From Pollenia angustigena (lineage: Eukaryota; Arthropoda; Insecta; Diptera; Polleniidae), in assembly GCA_930367215.1 (NCBI GenBank), contig OV884059.1, positions 236,467,803 through 236,531,802 on the forward strand: a stretch of DNA of 64,000 nt, read 5' to 3'. The notes beneath the pieces are model-generated. The model was not told the origin of the DNA and made no database searches. It worked only from the letters and a program-made list of their open reading frames with translations. The position numbers and the translations under genes are program-made. Shown piece by piece: positions 1-11,816 of this stretch (its first letter is position 1; each line of letters starts with the position of its first letter).

Positions 1-235
1 GCCCCATCATATATAGGGTCTTCGGAAAATCCATTTCAACGGACAGAGGACATACGGACATCGTTAAAACAACTTCGCTCCTCTTAAGGACCCAGAATAT
101 ATATACTTTATAGGGTCTAACATCAATATTATAGAAATTACAAACGGAAAGGCAAACTTATACATATATACCCTTTTCACTACCTGTGGTGAAGGGTATA
201 ATAAATACATTTCTCAATTTATAAATAATTTGCCC
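1..235 (-). repeat. Partial mini-me-like dispersed repeat
   Basis: The reverse complement gives the same string of landmarks seen near 16.4 and 22.0 kb: a GGTGAAGGGTATA-type start, a 'gtttg.c.ttccgt' block, 'cctataaagtatata', then 'ttctgggtcctt' followed by 'cgatgtccgt'. A TA-rich tract followed by a GTCY tract resembles dipteran mini-me/DINE elements. The copy is cut by the window edge and has no coding content. Confidence 0.6.
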
Positions 236-254
236 TTTTTGTTGAGAATGCTAT

Positions 255-380
255 CAGCCCAATTATGAATACAAATTTCCCGGAAGTTTTTTCCCGTTTC
301 CCATTTTTACAATTTAATTAACATAAAAAAGTGGAAGATGGGAGAAAACTCCCGGGGAATTTTTATTCATAATTGGGCTG
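255..380. repeat. 126-bp hairpin MITE, copy 1
   Basis: The ends are inverted copies beginning CAGCCCAATTATGAAT, and most of the element folds on itself through a second complementary block around the CCCGGG-like and TTTTCCC stretches. A second copy lies at 16481-16607. In both copies TAT stands on each side, consistent with a 3-bp target duplication. Non-coding. Confidence 0.75.
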
Positions 381-1133
381 TATGATTTTCAAATCACTAT
401 CAAACGATTGTGGCTTGAGAAAAGGTTTGATTTCAAATCATTTTCAATTTGAAATCAAAGTCCGTGTATATATCGACTCGAAATTACTTTCCAAATTGAT
501 CTAGAAAAATGTTGAAAATCGGTCCATAATTTCACATAGCTCCCATACGAGCTTCTTTTTGGAATTTAGTCTATGTGCCCATAAATCATCTTATTAAGTA
601 AATGTGTTGGTATTAAGATTAAATTTGGTCCAAACTTATTTTGTTACAATAGGTATACATAAGTCATATAACCAAATGCACCGGCATGGCATGTTTGACC
701 AAAGCTCCCATATAAATACATCTCCCGAAAACAGCTTTTAATGCCATAACTTATAAAACTTATAAATGTTGACATGAACATAAAAATAAGTTTTACAACA
801 AAATGTTGTGTCGGTAGTTCCAAAATTAACCAAGAATCCCATAAAACCCCTTTCCTATAATCACTTAATGGTAAACACATCTCCTATAGGTAGGTATATG
901 AATATACACATCTAAATAATATTCGGCACAAAGAACATAAATTTGTTTTGGCGGCTCCATTATTTCTCATAGTTCTCAAATAGGGCACGCTCTCGAAAAT
1001 GTGTTTTTTAATGAAGGGTATCATATGGACGGTATTGACCGAATATATTTCTTGCATGTTATCATTGATATAATTTACAAACCCATTTAAAAAACATGCA
1101 CATGTAAGGTGTAAAAGAAATGTGTGTATGTTT
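381..1133. other. No recognisable feature (fascin intron)
   Basis: AT-rich non-coding sequence. Short open frames on both strands have no domain or compositional support. By position this belongs to the intron upstream of fascin exon 11817-12237. Confidence 0.5.
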
Positions 1134-2100
1134 AAATACACATATCGCACACTAAATCATAAACAGGCACAACTTTAAATTTATCAAAATCGTTTTTTTT
1201 CACAAACCAGTACCCATGTTCTGTAACTTTAGTGAGAACTTCTTGCATCGAAAAGATGTGAAACAAAATATTCCATCGTTTCTCGAAAAGTGAGAAAAAT
1301 GTGTGTCTGTAACTCATGTCGAAAACTATCAAAAGAGATTACGTCATTACGTTATAAATGTCATAATATTGCACTCGAAGCCGAGGTGACATTGCAGACG
1401 TTCAGAACGCCAGTAACACATATAGTTGACGGCGACCAAAATTTACTTAAATTGAACATTTTTCAACGACGGCGGCGAAAACACAACCGTCGGCTATGCC
1501 AAATTGTGTAAAGAGCGACTTTAATGTTTGTTGACATTCGTATATTTTATAAGAAGGTTAAAAGCAAAATAATAAAACAATGAAAAATGTGCCAATAATA
1601 AAATATTATTATTATTCTTTGCATTTTGCATTTTTAATTGTTTTTTAGTGTTAAAATTTATTCTCGCCCCATTTTTATTCGTGAGTTTATTTGACAGTTC
1701 AAAGCGGGAACTTTTCTCACCAAAATGTTGCAGACACACTTTTTCTGTAAATTGGCGAGTTATTTCCTTACGTGACAGCTTGTACTCGCCAAAAAAGTTA
1801 CAGACACAGTTAAGTGAGAAAAACAGCTGTTTGTTTCAATTTATGACATTTTTGTTTCATTTCACACATTTCAATCGAAAACTTTCTCGACGCGAGAGTT
1901 ACAGAACATGGGCACAGTTCACAAATCAAATCTATAACGACCACGAACATTTCGTTTGCTGTTCATCTTTAAAATTTGTGAAACTCATTTAATTAAAAAA
2001 TTGCAACCATGTTTTTGAAGCCAGTTTTCAGCTTCTTCTCAACATTTTTGAATTTTGAGTTGTGCCTGTTTATGATTTACTGTGCGATATGTATTTTCAC
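1134..2100. repeat. Nested inverted-terminal-repeat element
   Basis: The outer ends (about 1134-1173 and 2060-2100) are inverted copies over more than 30 bp and contain ATATCGCACA and AAATCATAAACAGGCACAAC. Inside them a second element runs from about 1213 to 1913 and ends in CCCATGTTCTGTAACT in inverted orientation. The inner sequence recurs, diverged, at 34690-35215. A 114-codon frame inside (1648-1992) shows no recognisable protein and is treated as chance. Confidence 0.65.
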
Positions 2101-2525
2101 ATAAAAAAATAATTTTCGTTGTCTATATGCTAACATACGTACGCACATACATATGGATATACTACTTATGTATAACTACCAGAAAAATAAGTTGACAACA
2201 TTTACTTTTGCGTTGCTCTTCGCTCAAAACTACATTCTCGACAGGCCAGAATTTTGTTGTATTTTTTCAACTCATTACCGTCTTTCCGCGATAGTCAACG
2301 CAACAGGTCAGCAATCTTTTAGTTTAGTTTTTATTTTTATATGTAGTTTCCATAAAATATATCCAATTATCATAATTGCCGGGGAAAAAAATAAAAATAA
2401 AGCGAATAAAAAAACAACAGTTATAAAAGACATAAAAATGTGGATAGCAAGAATAAAATAAAAGAGCAAATTGCAAAAAAAAAATTTGTTAGCAAAAGTG
2501 CAATGTCGGACCTGAGCCGGCTTAA

Positions 2526-3275
2526 AGGCTCAGTTAGGCGAACGTTGCTGTACCCGTAATGTAACGCAACGTACTGTAAGCACGTTGGTGCACTTATAGA
2601 ACGTTTAAAAACGTGTCATATGTTTTCCCATACATAAAAAAAAAGCAATAGTATACATAAAACAAAACACACAGTGATGGGAATCAAAAATGTTAAAATG
2701 GAGACCGTTGTGCAGAAAAGGTACCACGTGCTTTAAATGGTATTAAAACAGTATTTTGTGTATGTAAAAAATGTTAATAGTTTAATATTTAAATTATAGA
2801 TTTACAATAAATAAATTTGTATTTTAGCATATATACATTTTTAGCATACATATATTGTAAATGTGCATACACCAAACAAGGTTTTGATACCATTTAAAGT
2901 CTTTTATATGTTTCCCTTTTTCATTGTATGTGTATATGCATTTGTTTATTTTAAACATCTAAACATATGTATATTTGTATATTTGGAAATATGTTGTATT
3001 GTAAGTTGTTTTGTCGCAATTCCATAGATATACTAAAAAAAGTACCAAAAAAAAGAGCAAAATTACCCGCATTCAATGTAACATACAAGCCGCCCATCAC
3101 TGTCTTACAAATGTCACGTAACAACGGCATGAAATTCTATTTTATACAGATTGGTACGTTGCAACTACTGCACATTGCATTTCGGTAAGCTTTTGTATTG
3201 GTTTTCATATAACAAAAAGCGAACAGCTGATGGAACAGTACAGATACGGTACAGCAACGTTCGCCTAACTGAGCC
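2526..3275. repeat. TTAA-flanked inverted-repeat element (MITE)
   Basis: The left end (AGGCTCAGTTAGGCGAACGT and on, 2526-2556) and the right end (to 3275) are inverted copies over about 30 bp. TTAA stands directly outside both ends (2522-2525 and 3276-3279), the duplication typical of piggyBac and Kolobok superfamilies. The interior is AT-rich and non-coding. Superfamily assignment is inference from the TTAA alone. Confidence 0.65.
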
Positions 3276-3279
3276 TTAA

Positions 3280-4444
3280 GGCCTCGTTACTCATACGTTA
3301 ATGTTGCGGACACGTTAACGTTGCTTTCGACTTCAATGGGTGTTAGCAATGTTAAACTTTATAATTAAGTTACATGTCGTTACTTTAACTTAGAAAAGGC
3401 GAATATAACTTCTAATTTTTTTTTAAGCTTAAGACATAAAACTTGATAAAAAAAAGAATGAATTATTTATTAAATTAAGCACTTCTCACATTAAAATATC
3501 TTTATAGGTACCTAAATGTAGGACGCACTTCAAAAGAATAGCAAAGTTTTATTTTCTTCTTTCATTTTCAATGACAGTAAAATAAAAAATAAATTATCAA
3601 TATTGTGTTTCCTATCATCTCATGGGGGAAAGTCGTGAAATAGGCAAAACAAAAAAATTTTGTCGACAATTTCGGGATCGACTGTTTATCGAAAATCTCG
3701 GGATCCGGACTGGCAACCCTAATATGTATCCAATATGCTTATGTCTTTAACAAACTGACTTCTCAAATTAAATTTGGTTGTACTCTTACGTGATATAAAC
3801 TACAAAGTAAGCTGGAAATACCTACAAGTTGAAGAAGTTGAAGGTCATTTCAATTATAACTTTTAGCATAAGCTTTACTAATTCTTCATCTAAAACTTGT
3901 AAACAAAAATAAAACATACGTGGTTCGCTCCAGAAGTACTAATAATGTGTGTTACACATGGTCAGGCCATTCACTGAAATGAATTCAAATTTTAAGTGGA
4001 AGTAATTCCGTATTTTGCTTCTTCAAAAAAACGAAATTTTCATTAAAAAAGCTAAAACAAATTCGATTGGAATTGTAGCTTCGAAATTAAAACCATTTTT
4101 ATTGGAATTTGTAACAGGCCCGAGTATTGTTAGTCAAAAATTACAATAAATGTATGCGTTCCTTACCACTTTCTGTGTTTAACTTAATACTCCTTAAATA
4201 ATCATTTGTCTCTGAATGATTTCTGCAAAGTCAATGGCTTAAAATTATGAAATCTTCGTTAGAAAAAAATTCATAATTTTCTACGTTCACACCGGCAGAA
4301 AACATTCAGTGTATTTACCAGCCAGACGCAAACACTAAAGCTAGATTCACCCATTGATTTCTTAAGAAGGGAGATGTCAAACTACATAGAATAAAAAAAT
4401 TGTTCGGAAACCATGAGTGAATTATTTTTTGTGAAATACAAATA
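3280..4444. other. Non-coding intron sequence with a short shared repeat
   Basis: Bases 3280-3350 (GGCCTCGTTACTCATACGTT onward) recur with changes at 44937-45003, so they are probably the end of a dispersed element. Around 3660-3720 a segment ends in 'ggactggcaaccct', resembling the GGGTTGCCAG ends of hAT-type elements, but no partner end was found. Nothing else recognised. Confidence 0.4.
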
Positions 4445-5449
4445 CAGTAAAATCCCGATAACTCGTAATTGAAAGGACCGACAGTTTTAAAACGAATTAA
4501 GAGTAGTTTGTGAAATGAAAAGAAAATAAAGTTTTATCGAGGTTTAAAATTAAAATAAGTACGATTGGCCAATTTCAACAATATGTTTTTTAACTGAAAG
4601 TAAGAGTAATAGTTAGTTTTAACTGCACTTTGTGAAATTGGCCGATATTGAAGTTGGAATTTGATTTTATTTAAAGACAAATGATTAAAAAAAATTTTCT
4701 TTGAAATTGTTTGCGTCACACTCTTCACAAAACCCAGAACCAAAGTAATCTTAAGAAACAGAAAATATTCCAGAATGAAAACTAACTAAATTTGTAATCA
4801 AAATGTAAAAATAAAGTAACTAAATACAATAAAAGTAGCCAAAATATTTATGTTTTCAAAATACTATTTTATTTGCACTTCAGTTAAAAAATATACCTAA
4901 TCGATTTTTTTAAAATTTGGACAGAATGAAGCCACACGATCAAGTGTTGCTTTCGAGTTTTTTACACAAAGATACTGCTTGTAAAAATTCACAAAAATTG
5001 AAAGCTGTGATGTAGGCTGCAATTTATTTAAAGCAATTTATTTTCAAGATGACATCAAGAAAACAGTTTTAATTTCAAGACAATCGAAAATGATTTTCAA
5101 TAAGATTGTAATTAGCTGTTTTCTTGAACTGAAAGCAAATTCGTTTAAATTTGAAATTTTTCAAATGAAAAAAAGTATCCAAAATGTAAAAAAGTACACA
5201 ATGAGAAAAAAGTAACCCATTTTGGTTAAAAGTAACCAGAACGGCAACGCTGACTGCAATCGAAACCTAAGTTGAAAAAACATATTTAGACATCCATTTA
5301 ATTACACAAAAATAATATTACGAATTACAAAAAATAACGAGGGAACCAAAATGTATGGGAATTTTAGATTTGTTTAAGGGACCAGCCGTTTTTTTTTTAA
5401 TTGTTGAGGCTTTCAAATTAACGGGGTACGAATTATCGCGGTTTGACTG
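4445..5449. repeat. Pogo/Tigger-like inverted-repeat remnant
   Basis: The left end CAGTAAAATCCCGATAACTC and the reverse complement of the right end (CAGTCAAACCGCGATAATTC) are clearly related, and both are followed by CGTA. This end design is typical of pogo/Tigger elements. TA precedes the left end but does not follow the right end, so the boundary or age is uncertain. There is no transposase reading frame. Confidence 0.5.
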
Positions 5450-5808
5450 CAGCTCATTTTGCTGCAAAAATACTAAAATGGTCACCAGGGCTGGTTACTT
5501 GTTTTCAAAGTCAGACTTTTCATTCATATATACAATAGAACTATAAAATGCACATATGTATACTCATGTATCATTTAAGCCAGTGATAACCAAGCCCCGA
5601 ACGCACACATAGAAAGATATTATTTGCTTGTGAGCGGTTGCAGAGACTAATGATAGTCTGATGTTTTGAAACGAACAAAGTTGTTGTATACATGTGAATT
5701 GCCGACCGTGTCTGTATGAAAAATACGATTATTGACTGCCTCGCGAGGCTATGGAGTGGCTATCACTGATTTAAACCTATAAACCTTGCTCTTAGGGTCA
5801 TTATTATA

Positions 5809-5950
5809 AGTGCTGGTTCACACACATCAAGTTTGAAACGTCAAGTCTTGAGCTTTTAGGAGAGAAGGGAAAAGATAATGCCTTTCCTTTTTCCCTCTCT
5901 CCAAAACTCTAGACTTGACGATTTAAACTTGACGTGTGTAAACCAGCACT
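5809..5950. repeat. 142-bp hairpin MITE
   Basis: An inverted repeat with arms of roughly 40 bp or more, starting AGTGCTGGTTCACACACATC. The right arm reads AGTGCTGGTTTACACACGTC on the opposite strand. Pairing continues inward through 'gtcaagtc' and a 'gagagaaggg/ccctctctcc' block. Non-coding; no clear target duplication. Confidence 0.75.
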
Positions 5951-6910
5951 AACTTGGCGTTAGTTAAAAGTGGAATTTTATCGGACGTATAAAAAGTTTT
6001 GCATTATTGCAACTTTACGTGAGCGATCAATTTAAGGCTTGTTTCTATCTGGTAGGTTAAAGTAAATTTTTAGGAATAAAAAACTAAACCCAAGTCCTTA
6101 ATCTTTTTCAGAGACATTGAGAACTTTTACATAACTTCTTGCTAAAGTTCTGACAGCGATTTTTTTAAAAACTTACAAACACTGTGACTTCCATACTGCA
6201 TGATGCTTCAAGACAACTTGAGAAAAAAGGTTTATTTATTTAAACTGCAGGTAATCGCCATCCAAAACACAGTGCAGCACTAAAATCTTGAACCAATTGA
6301 GACCCCCAAAATCTGAAAGCTTATGATGGTAGAAGAAACCCCCTAGCTGGGTTTTGAATTATTAGCTATGGTTTTTTTTAATTCATTTTTGAAGTACAGA
6401 TTCTTAAGTCTATATCTCGTGAACTATTCAAAACATTGCTTCTCTCTTCGGACAATTTTTAGCTCTTAATCAGATCTAAAAATTTCACCTTGAGATAAAA
6501 TCAAAAAAACAGCAACATCTTACTCAAAACAGCAAAATTTAAAAAAACGTAAAATTTCGTCATAGATTTTATTTTGTTGATGATGGAAGATATAAGGAGA
6601 CTGCAATTATTTTAAAATACAGTATTTTTGACTTAGCTGCACAATCTTCTTTGCACGATTTTTTGTGCAGGTAAATCAAAAAGGCAGTTATCTTAAATGC
6701 ATTTACCTGTCTTAATGTGGAGGTACACAATTCTGGTTACCTTCACAAAAGTGCAGCTAAAGTAAAGTGTTTTATTTAAAAGTAGAATAAAACAATTATT
6801 TTCTTAATACATAAATTTATATTTTATTAAAATTTTGTTTCAACCCATCTAGCATTTTCAATCGTCTAGGAGTCTACTGGGAATCTCACAAAGAGTGTTT
6901 TTGATCGTCG
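5951..6910. other. No gene; AT-rich intron sequence
   Basis: Non-coding. Bases 6620-6775 share vocabulary ('gtgcaggtaaat', 'gtgcagctaa') with the imperfect duplicated block at 9550-9905, hinting at a common repeat. Nothing else recognised. Confidence 0.4.
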
Positions 6911-8790
6911 CACATAGGGGTTTTTTGCCAATCTAGAAATGGAAAAATTTAAGTACGCAGCTCGACAGACAACAAAGTTCTGCATCGTATAGTGAATTTT
7001 CAAGTCTTTTGCTTGAGATTTGTGGTTTTGGGACACTGTTAAAACCAGGAAAGTTGATTAAATTGCATGCGTGTTCATTGACTTTTTACGGTTTTGGGAG
7101 GTTTAAAATATATTTTTTTGTAGATAAACGAATAAAGATTTTACATTGAATTTCTGTGAAAGACTATATAAACAGCTAATTATGAAAATTTTTAGAAAAA
7201 TTTTATTTGCATTTTTTATGATAAAAAAATTAGTACGAAATTAAAAAAAACGATTTTTTTGTTCACTTTTTTGTAAAAAAAAAAATTTAAAAGGTTTTTG
7301 AAGGTGAGTTCCGCTGAGTTCTTAAAAATGTTATACATCACGATAAAATTTGAAATCTCTACTTTTAAATTAAAAAAAAAAAACGTTGCGCGTTGTTGCG
7401 CCATTTTTTTTTATGATTTTTTGAAAATTTCACCTTTTTCTGTTTTTGCTCATCTTGCATAGGTACATATGATAGATACCCTTTCGTCAGTCATAAAATG
7501 TGTTGGTTGTACGTAGATGTTTTTTATTTAAATTATTACATCTAAGACTAATATTAGCTGTGCAAAAAAGGGATGTGCGAAACAGTAAGTAACGGGTTTT
7601 AACCACCTGTGCGGCCGCTAAATGACGTTATTTTATGGAGCAAAATAAATGTACCTGTTTTGCATAACTTTTAAAATCATTAACAACAAAAATAATATAT
7701 AATAAAAAATCAAATCTGGGCTATAGGTACTTAGTTTTTTTAAATATATATTGTGGTTATTGCATAAAATTGTTATCAGAACCATTTTGAAGCTTTGAGA
7801 GTAAAATGGAAAAAGTGTATAATACATGGCGCAACTGTAATGAGTGAGGCATTGTTGCCTATCGGGCTATTATCAGAAGAAGCGTCTGAGGCACGAAATA
7901 AACATTTTCGGCTTTACAGGCAGAATTTTGCTAGAAAGTTTTCGAGGGTTCAGTGTAACAAAGATGTTATAAATAGAATTTTGCTCAGTTCTGACCCACT
8001 GATTACTAGCATAAGACCAACTCCAAAAAAAAAGTCATTACCCTTTACGAAGGATTTTGAAGAAGCAGACGAAGAAGAACCATGATCATCATCTTAGTGC
8101 AAAAGAGAAGTTATTTTAAATAAATTAGTTGTTATTATTTTAAATAAAATTTGCTGTTACTATTATAAATAAGTTATTATTACGAATATATTAATTATTT
8201 TCAGATAAATTAAATACTATAAAATACATAAAAGTCACATAAAATCTTAAAAATTAATATGTTTTGGAAATTAGCAAAAAAAAAAAAAAAATTTTTACAG
8301 GGTCGTTCCAGGGGGTGGGGGTGTTTGGAGGTATACCTCCCCCTACCCATTAAAGTTAAAAAATTTAATTTTTATAGTATTAAGGCTTTCGTAATCTATT
8401 TCTTTTAATATTTACATTTTTTTTTTAAATATTATTTTATGTAACCGCCCTCAAAAGGGGGCGGGGGCGAAAAGTGTAATTTTACGATCTCATGGGTCTT
8501 ATTTTAGGTTTTTTAACTTTTGCCGACGTTAAAAGTTGCATTTGCCAAACAAAAGTATGGGAAAAGTTAAAAAAAAAATTGCATTTTTCAGAGGTTGGAT
8601 TAGTTCTTCTAGGGGGAACCTTTTCCTCCTTTGTCCGATTTTATTTATTTTTGAGGTTTACCTGCCTATGACAATATCACATATTTCTGCCAAGTTTCAT
8701 CGATCTAGGGGCACTCAATAACTTTTAAGAAGCAATATAAGCTAAAACAAAAAGTAATGTCCGGCTAGATTGGCAAAAAACCCCTATGTG
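6911..8790 (+). mobile_element. Transib-type DNA transposon, internally degraded
   Basis: The termini are perfect 26-bp inverted repeats (6911-6936 and 8765-8790) starting CACATAGGGGTTTTTTGCCA. The same five bases, CGTCG, stand immediately outside each end (6906-6910 and 8791-8795). Transib elements have ends starting CAC and make 5-bp duplications, and a CGNCG preference has been reported for the family. A transposase remnant inside (7795-8085, + strand) matches the C-terminal part of Transib/RAG1-type recombinases. The rest (6937-7790, 8090-8760) has no open frame and does not show the first two catalytic aspartates, so this copy is non-autonomous. It sits in the presumed fascin intron. Confidence 0.8.
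7795..8085 (+). pseudogene. Transib transposase C-terminal remnant (RAG1-like)
   Basis: About 83 codons (roughly 7838-8085) read cleanly in frame and end in an acidic tail and a stop. The segment LLPIGLLSEEASEARNKHFR, followed by a basic YRQNFARKFSR stretch and LLSSDPLITSIRP, follows the pattern I know from the C-terminus of Transib transposases. It also aligns without gaps to the RAG1 segment around its third catalytic acid (E962): IG, two Glu and NK line up. Upstream of about 7795 the frame is lost, so only the end of a normally 600-700-residue protein survives. The open state may reflect a recent deletion derivative. Similarity was judged from memory, not by search. Confidence 0.75.
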
Positions 8791-8795
8791 CGTCG

Positions 8796-9545
8796 ACGAG
8801 CTCAATTTTTAATTGTAGACAATTCCTCGCACGGGAGAAACTGTTACACGTGCGGATTTGTATAAGAGATTTTTCCATAACGCAGCAAAAAACGCTTATA
8901 TTTATCGTAAAGAGAATCGTTTATGATGTACATATATAGGGATTATCTAACGAGTCTTTCAAAAAGCATGCCAAGAGTCGTATGAAACTCATGTAGGTAT
9001 TATTTTACAACTCGTGAAATGCTCAGCCGTATAACTGAGATAACTAAATCAAGCGTATTTTTCATGCCAAAACTTCTAATTTTCATACAATTTCTATAAA
9101 ACAAACCTTAAGGTCGCGAAATCAACACCATCCTGTCGGAAAATCCTTTTTTACAGATCCTTAGGCCGTTTTGTTTTATTAAAATTGAATTGGCAATAGC
9201 AATTTTACACTTCAAAAACGGTCTTATTTAGGTAGCTCAGTAATTGTTATACGACTCTTACAGAGATTCCCAAAAGGTTCATTCCAAGATTTAAAGACGA
9301 GCGTGTCAAAAAATAAATAAAAAAATAATAAATTAAAAAAAAAAAAAGATTTAGATGTTTTTGTTAATCGCCAGATAATCATCAGAAGATTCTTTTAGAA
9401 GTTGTTTAATATACAAGAAACATTAACAAAAACAATGAGAATTCACAAAGATACAAGATACAAATTTATGGAAAAAACAAAATAATTACAATTTATATTT
9501 TTATAAACAGCTTTAATTGGATATTTATGTGAAAAAGTGACCACC
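8796..9545. other. No recognisable feature (fascin intron)
   Basis: AT-rich non-coding sequence with homopolymer runs. No gene, RNA gene or bounded repeat was seen. Confidence 0.4.
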
Positions 9546-9549
9546 ATAT

Positions 9550-9905
9550 ATTTTTATGTGTGCAGCTAACTTTGATGTTTTGTATGAAAATATTTTAAAG
9601 CTGCCAAAAAATATGAAAAAAATGCAGGTATACCAAATGCACTTAAGCAAGGATTTTGAAGAATAATTCCAGAAAATATGTATTTTGGGCAGTTAAGTCA
9701 AAGTTCAGCTAAGTTAAATTTTTTGTATGAAAATAATTTTTAAATGCTAAAAATTTTGTGCATTTATCTTAAATGTGCAGGTATAGAAAGTGCACTTAAA
9801 AAAGGAATTTGTATGGAGTTATAAAGAATAATTCCAAAAATTATCAATTTTGTGCAGTTAAGTCAAAAGTGCACGTAAACAAAGAGCAGTTAAGTCAAAA
9901 CTACT
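9550..9905. repeat. Imperfect ~150-bp direct duplication
   Basis: Two adjacent blocks share the order 'cagctaa', 'tttgtatgaaaata', 'atgcaggtat', 'gcacttaa', 'agaataattcca' and 'gcagttaagtcaaa', starting near 9554 and 9706. Related vocabulary appears at 6620-6775. Non-coding; origin unknown. Confidence 0.5.
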
Positions 9906-10745
9906 GTAGAACCTTAGAAAATTTAAATTGATTATTATAATAGTTCAAAACCGCTTATGTTTTTTATTAACATTAAGCACCACCCTCGTATGCAAGAGAA
10001 AACAAAAACTGTACTTAACAATGAAAATGTTTCAGTGGTTTAATATCAAAAGAAAATTCAGAAATGTAATATAAAACCATTTTTGTGATTCAAATAGAAT
10101 TGTGTTTATGTTTTATTTAAATTTTAATATTTTTACAGATAAAAAAAAATTTAATTCTAAAGAAAATCACATTCAAACAATTACATGGAAAAATGTTTAA
10201 ATAATTAAAAATTCATAGAAATTATTGAGTTTCATTTGGTATTATTTACATTACTTTTTTTAAAGTTTAACAAAAAAAAAAAGCCCAAATTTCAACTTAG
10301 ATTTAATGGAAAAATGTGATACCTATAGGTACAAAGTTTTTTCTTACAAAATTATTGTTAAAATAATGTTTCGTCAAAAAATTGTTAAATTAATTTTAGA
10401 TTTTAGTTTTTTTTTTTATAAAATTTTGTTTATTTCCTCTTCTTTATTCATGGCAAAAATTAAAACTATAATGATTAATAAACTGAATTTTATGAATTGA
10501 AAGTATGGTTTTTAATCACAGTAATTTGTTTAATAATAACTTTAAGTAATCAAACGTATTTAAGGGCTAATAAATCGGTGCAAGTTAAACTATCTTTTTG
10601 GCTTAAAATGTGTTTAAACCAGCAAATCGATAAACCAGTTAACATATAAACCATCTCTAAACGTATAAAATTTCGCGGTTAAGCTGCCAATACAGACCAT
10701 ATGAATGATTTACAGCTGTTGAATTTCAAATAAATATCAATTTAA
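9906..10745. other. No recognisable feature (fascin intron)
   Basis: Strongly AT-rich, with a 64-codon chance frame (10306-10500) of lysine, phenylalanine and isoleucine composition. No functional signal was recognised. Confidence 0.4.
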
Positions 10746-11622
10746 AGCTTAGTTTGGACGATATGTTGAATCAGCATATTAATGATGAACAATTTGTTAT
10801 AAGTGCCAACACATCGTGTAAACGCAAAAAATGTTCAACATACGTATGTTTAACAACATTAACCAGCTCTTTGTTAACAATGCAAGCAAACGTATGTTGG
10901 AAATTTTAGCATATCGTGTGAACAGCGTATTTTTAGATCTTGACAATTTTCCTGCGTATGATTGCAGATATGTTATTTGTTGAAAATCGTATTTAAGCTT
11001 ATCAACATATGGCAAATTTGTATGCATATGTGCCGAATGGCCGCCGATATTTTTTTTTTTTTTTTTTGTAAGTACTCTCCTTGTTTCAAAAATGCATAGA
11101 AAGACATACACACCCAAATAAAATGATTGTAGTTAAAATTAAATCCATAAATAACTAAAAAAAACATTAAGTGGTTTAAACCATCTACAATTAGCAGCAA
11201 GGCGATTGATTATGCTCACAGACGGATTTCTGCTACCGCCGCGTTTTTGTTTTCAACGGATTCCCAACGGGCAAATTAATTGGCGCAGGTCTCCGGTTAA
11301 ATAAACAAATATGGTCTTTAATAAATTTTACTGCAAAAATGGTAGTTGCATTAAAAAATAAAACAAGAAAATTGTCAAATTTATTTGTTATTTTTAACCA
11401 ACAAACAAAATTCAACATATCGTTAGGACACAAAACTTGTATGCTAACTTATATGTTGAATACCATTTGCTGTCATATGATGAATTTAAAAAATTTGGTA
11501 TGTTCAGCATATCATCTGGACACCTAACATATTGAATATGTTGATAGAGGCATTTGTTATTAATTTTAAGCATATGAGTGCAAGCATTGTTGATTCAACA
11601 TATCGTCTAGACTTAGCTTCAC
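10746..11622. repeat. Inverted-terminal-repeat element with GTTGAACATA motifs
   Basis: The left end AAGCTTAGTTTGGACGATAT and the reverse complement of the right end (AAGCTAAGTCTAGACGATAT) match over about 30 bp, continuing GTTGAATCA. Variants of 'ttcaacatat/atatgttgaa' recur inside (around 10845, 11415, 11455, 11500 and 11535), as expected for repeated transposase-binding sites. No target duplication identified; non-coding. It ends about 195 bp upstream of fascin exon 11817. Confidence 0.6.
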
Positions 11623-11816
11623 CAGCGTTTAATTATTCACTGATTTATTAGCAATAAGAGTTTTAACGATAATTATTCTTAGATCTTTCTTTAACATATT
11701 TTATATTTATATATTTTATTCATTAATAATAATTTTCTTAACAATCTATGAGCCCATTCGTTAATTTAAAAAAATTTTCTCTCCAACATTAATGCTTAAT
11801 GTTGGTTTACTTTCAG

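Noticed and set aside
1648..1992. 114-codon + strand frame
   Set aside because: It lies wholly within a transposable repeat whose second copy (34690-35215) does not keep the frame.
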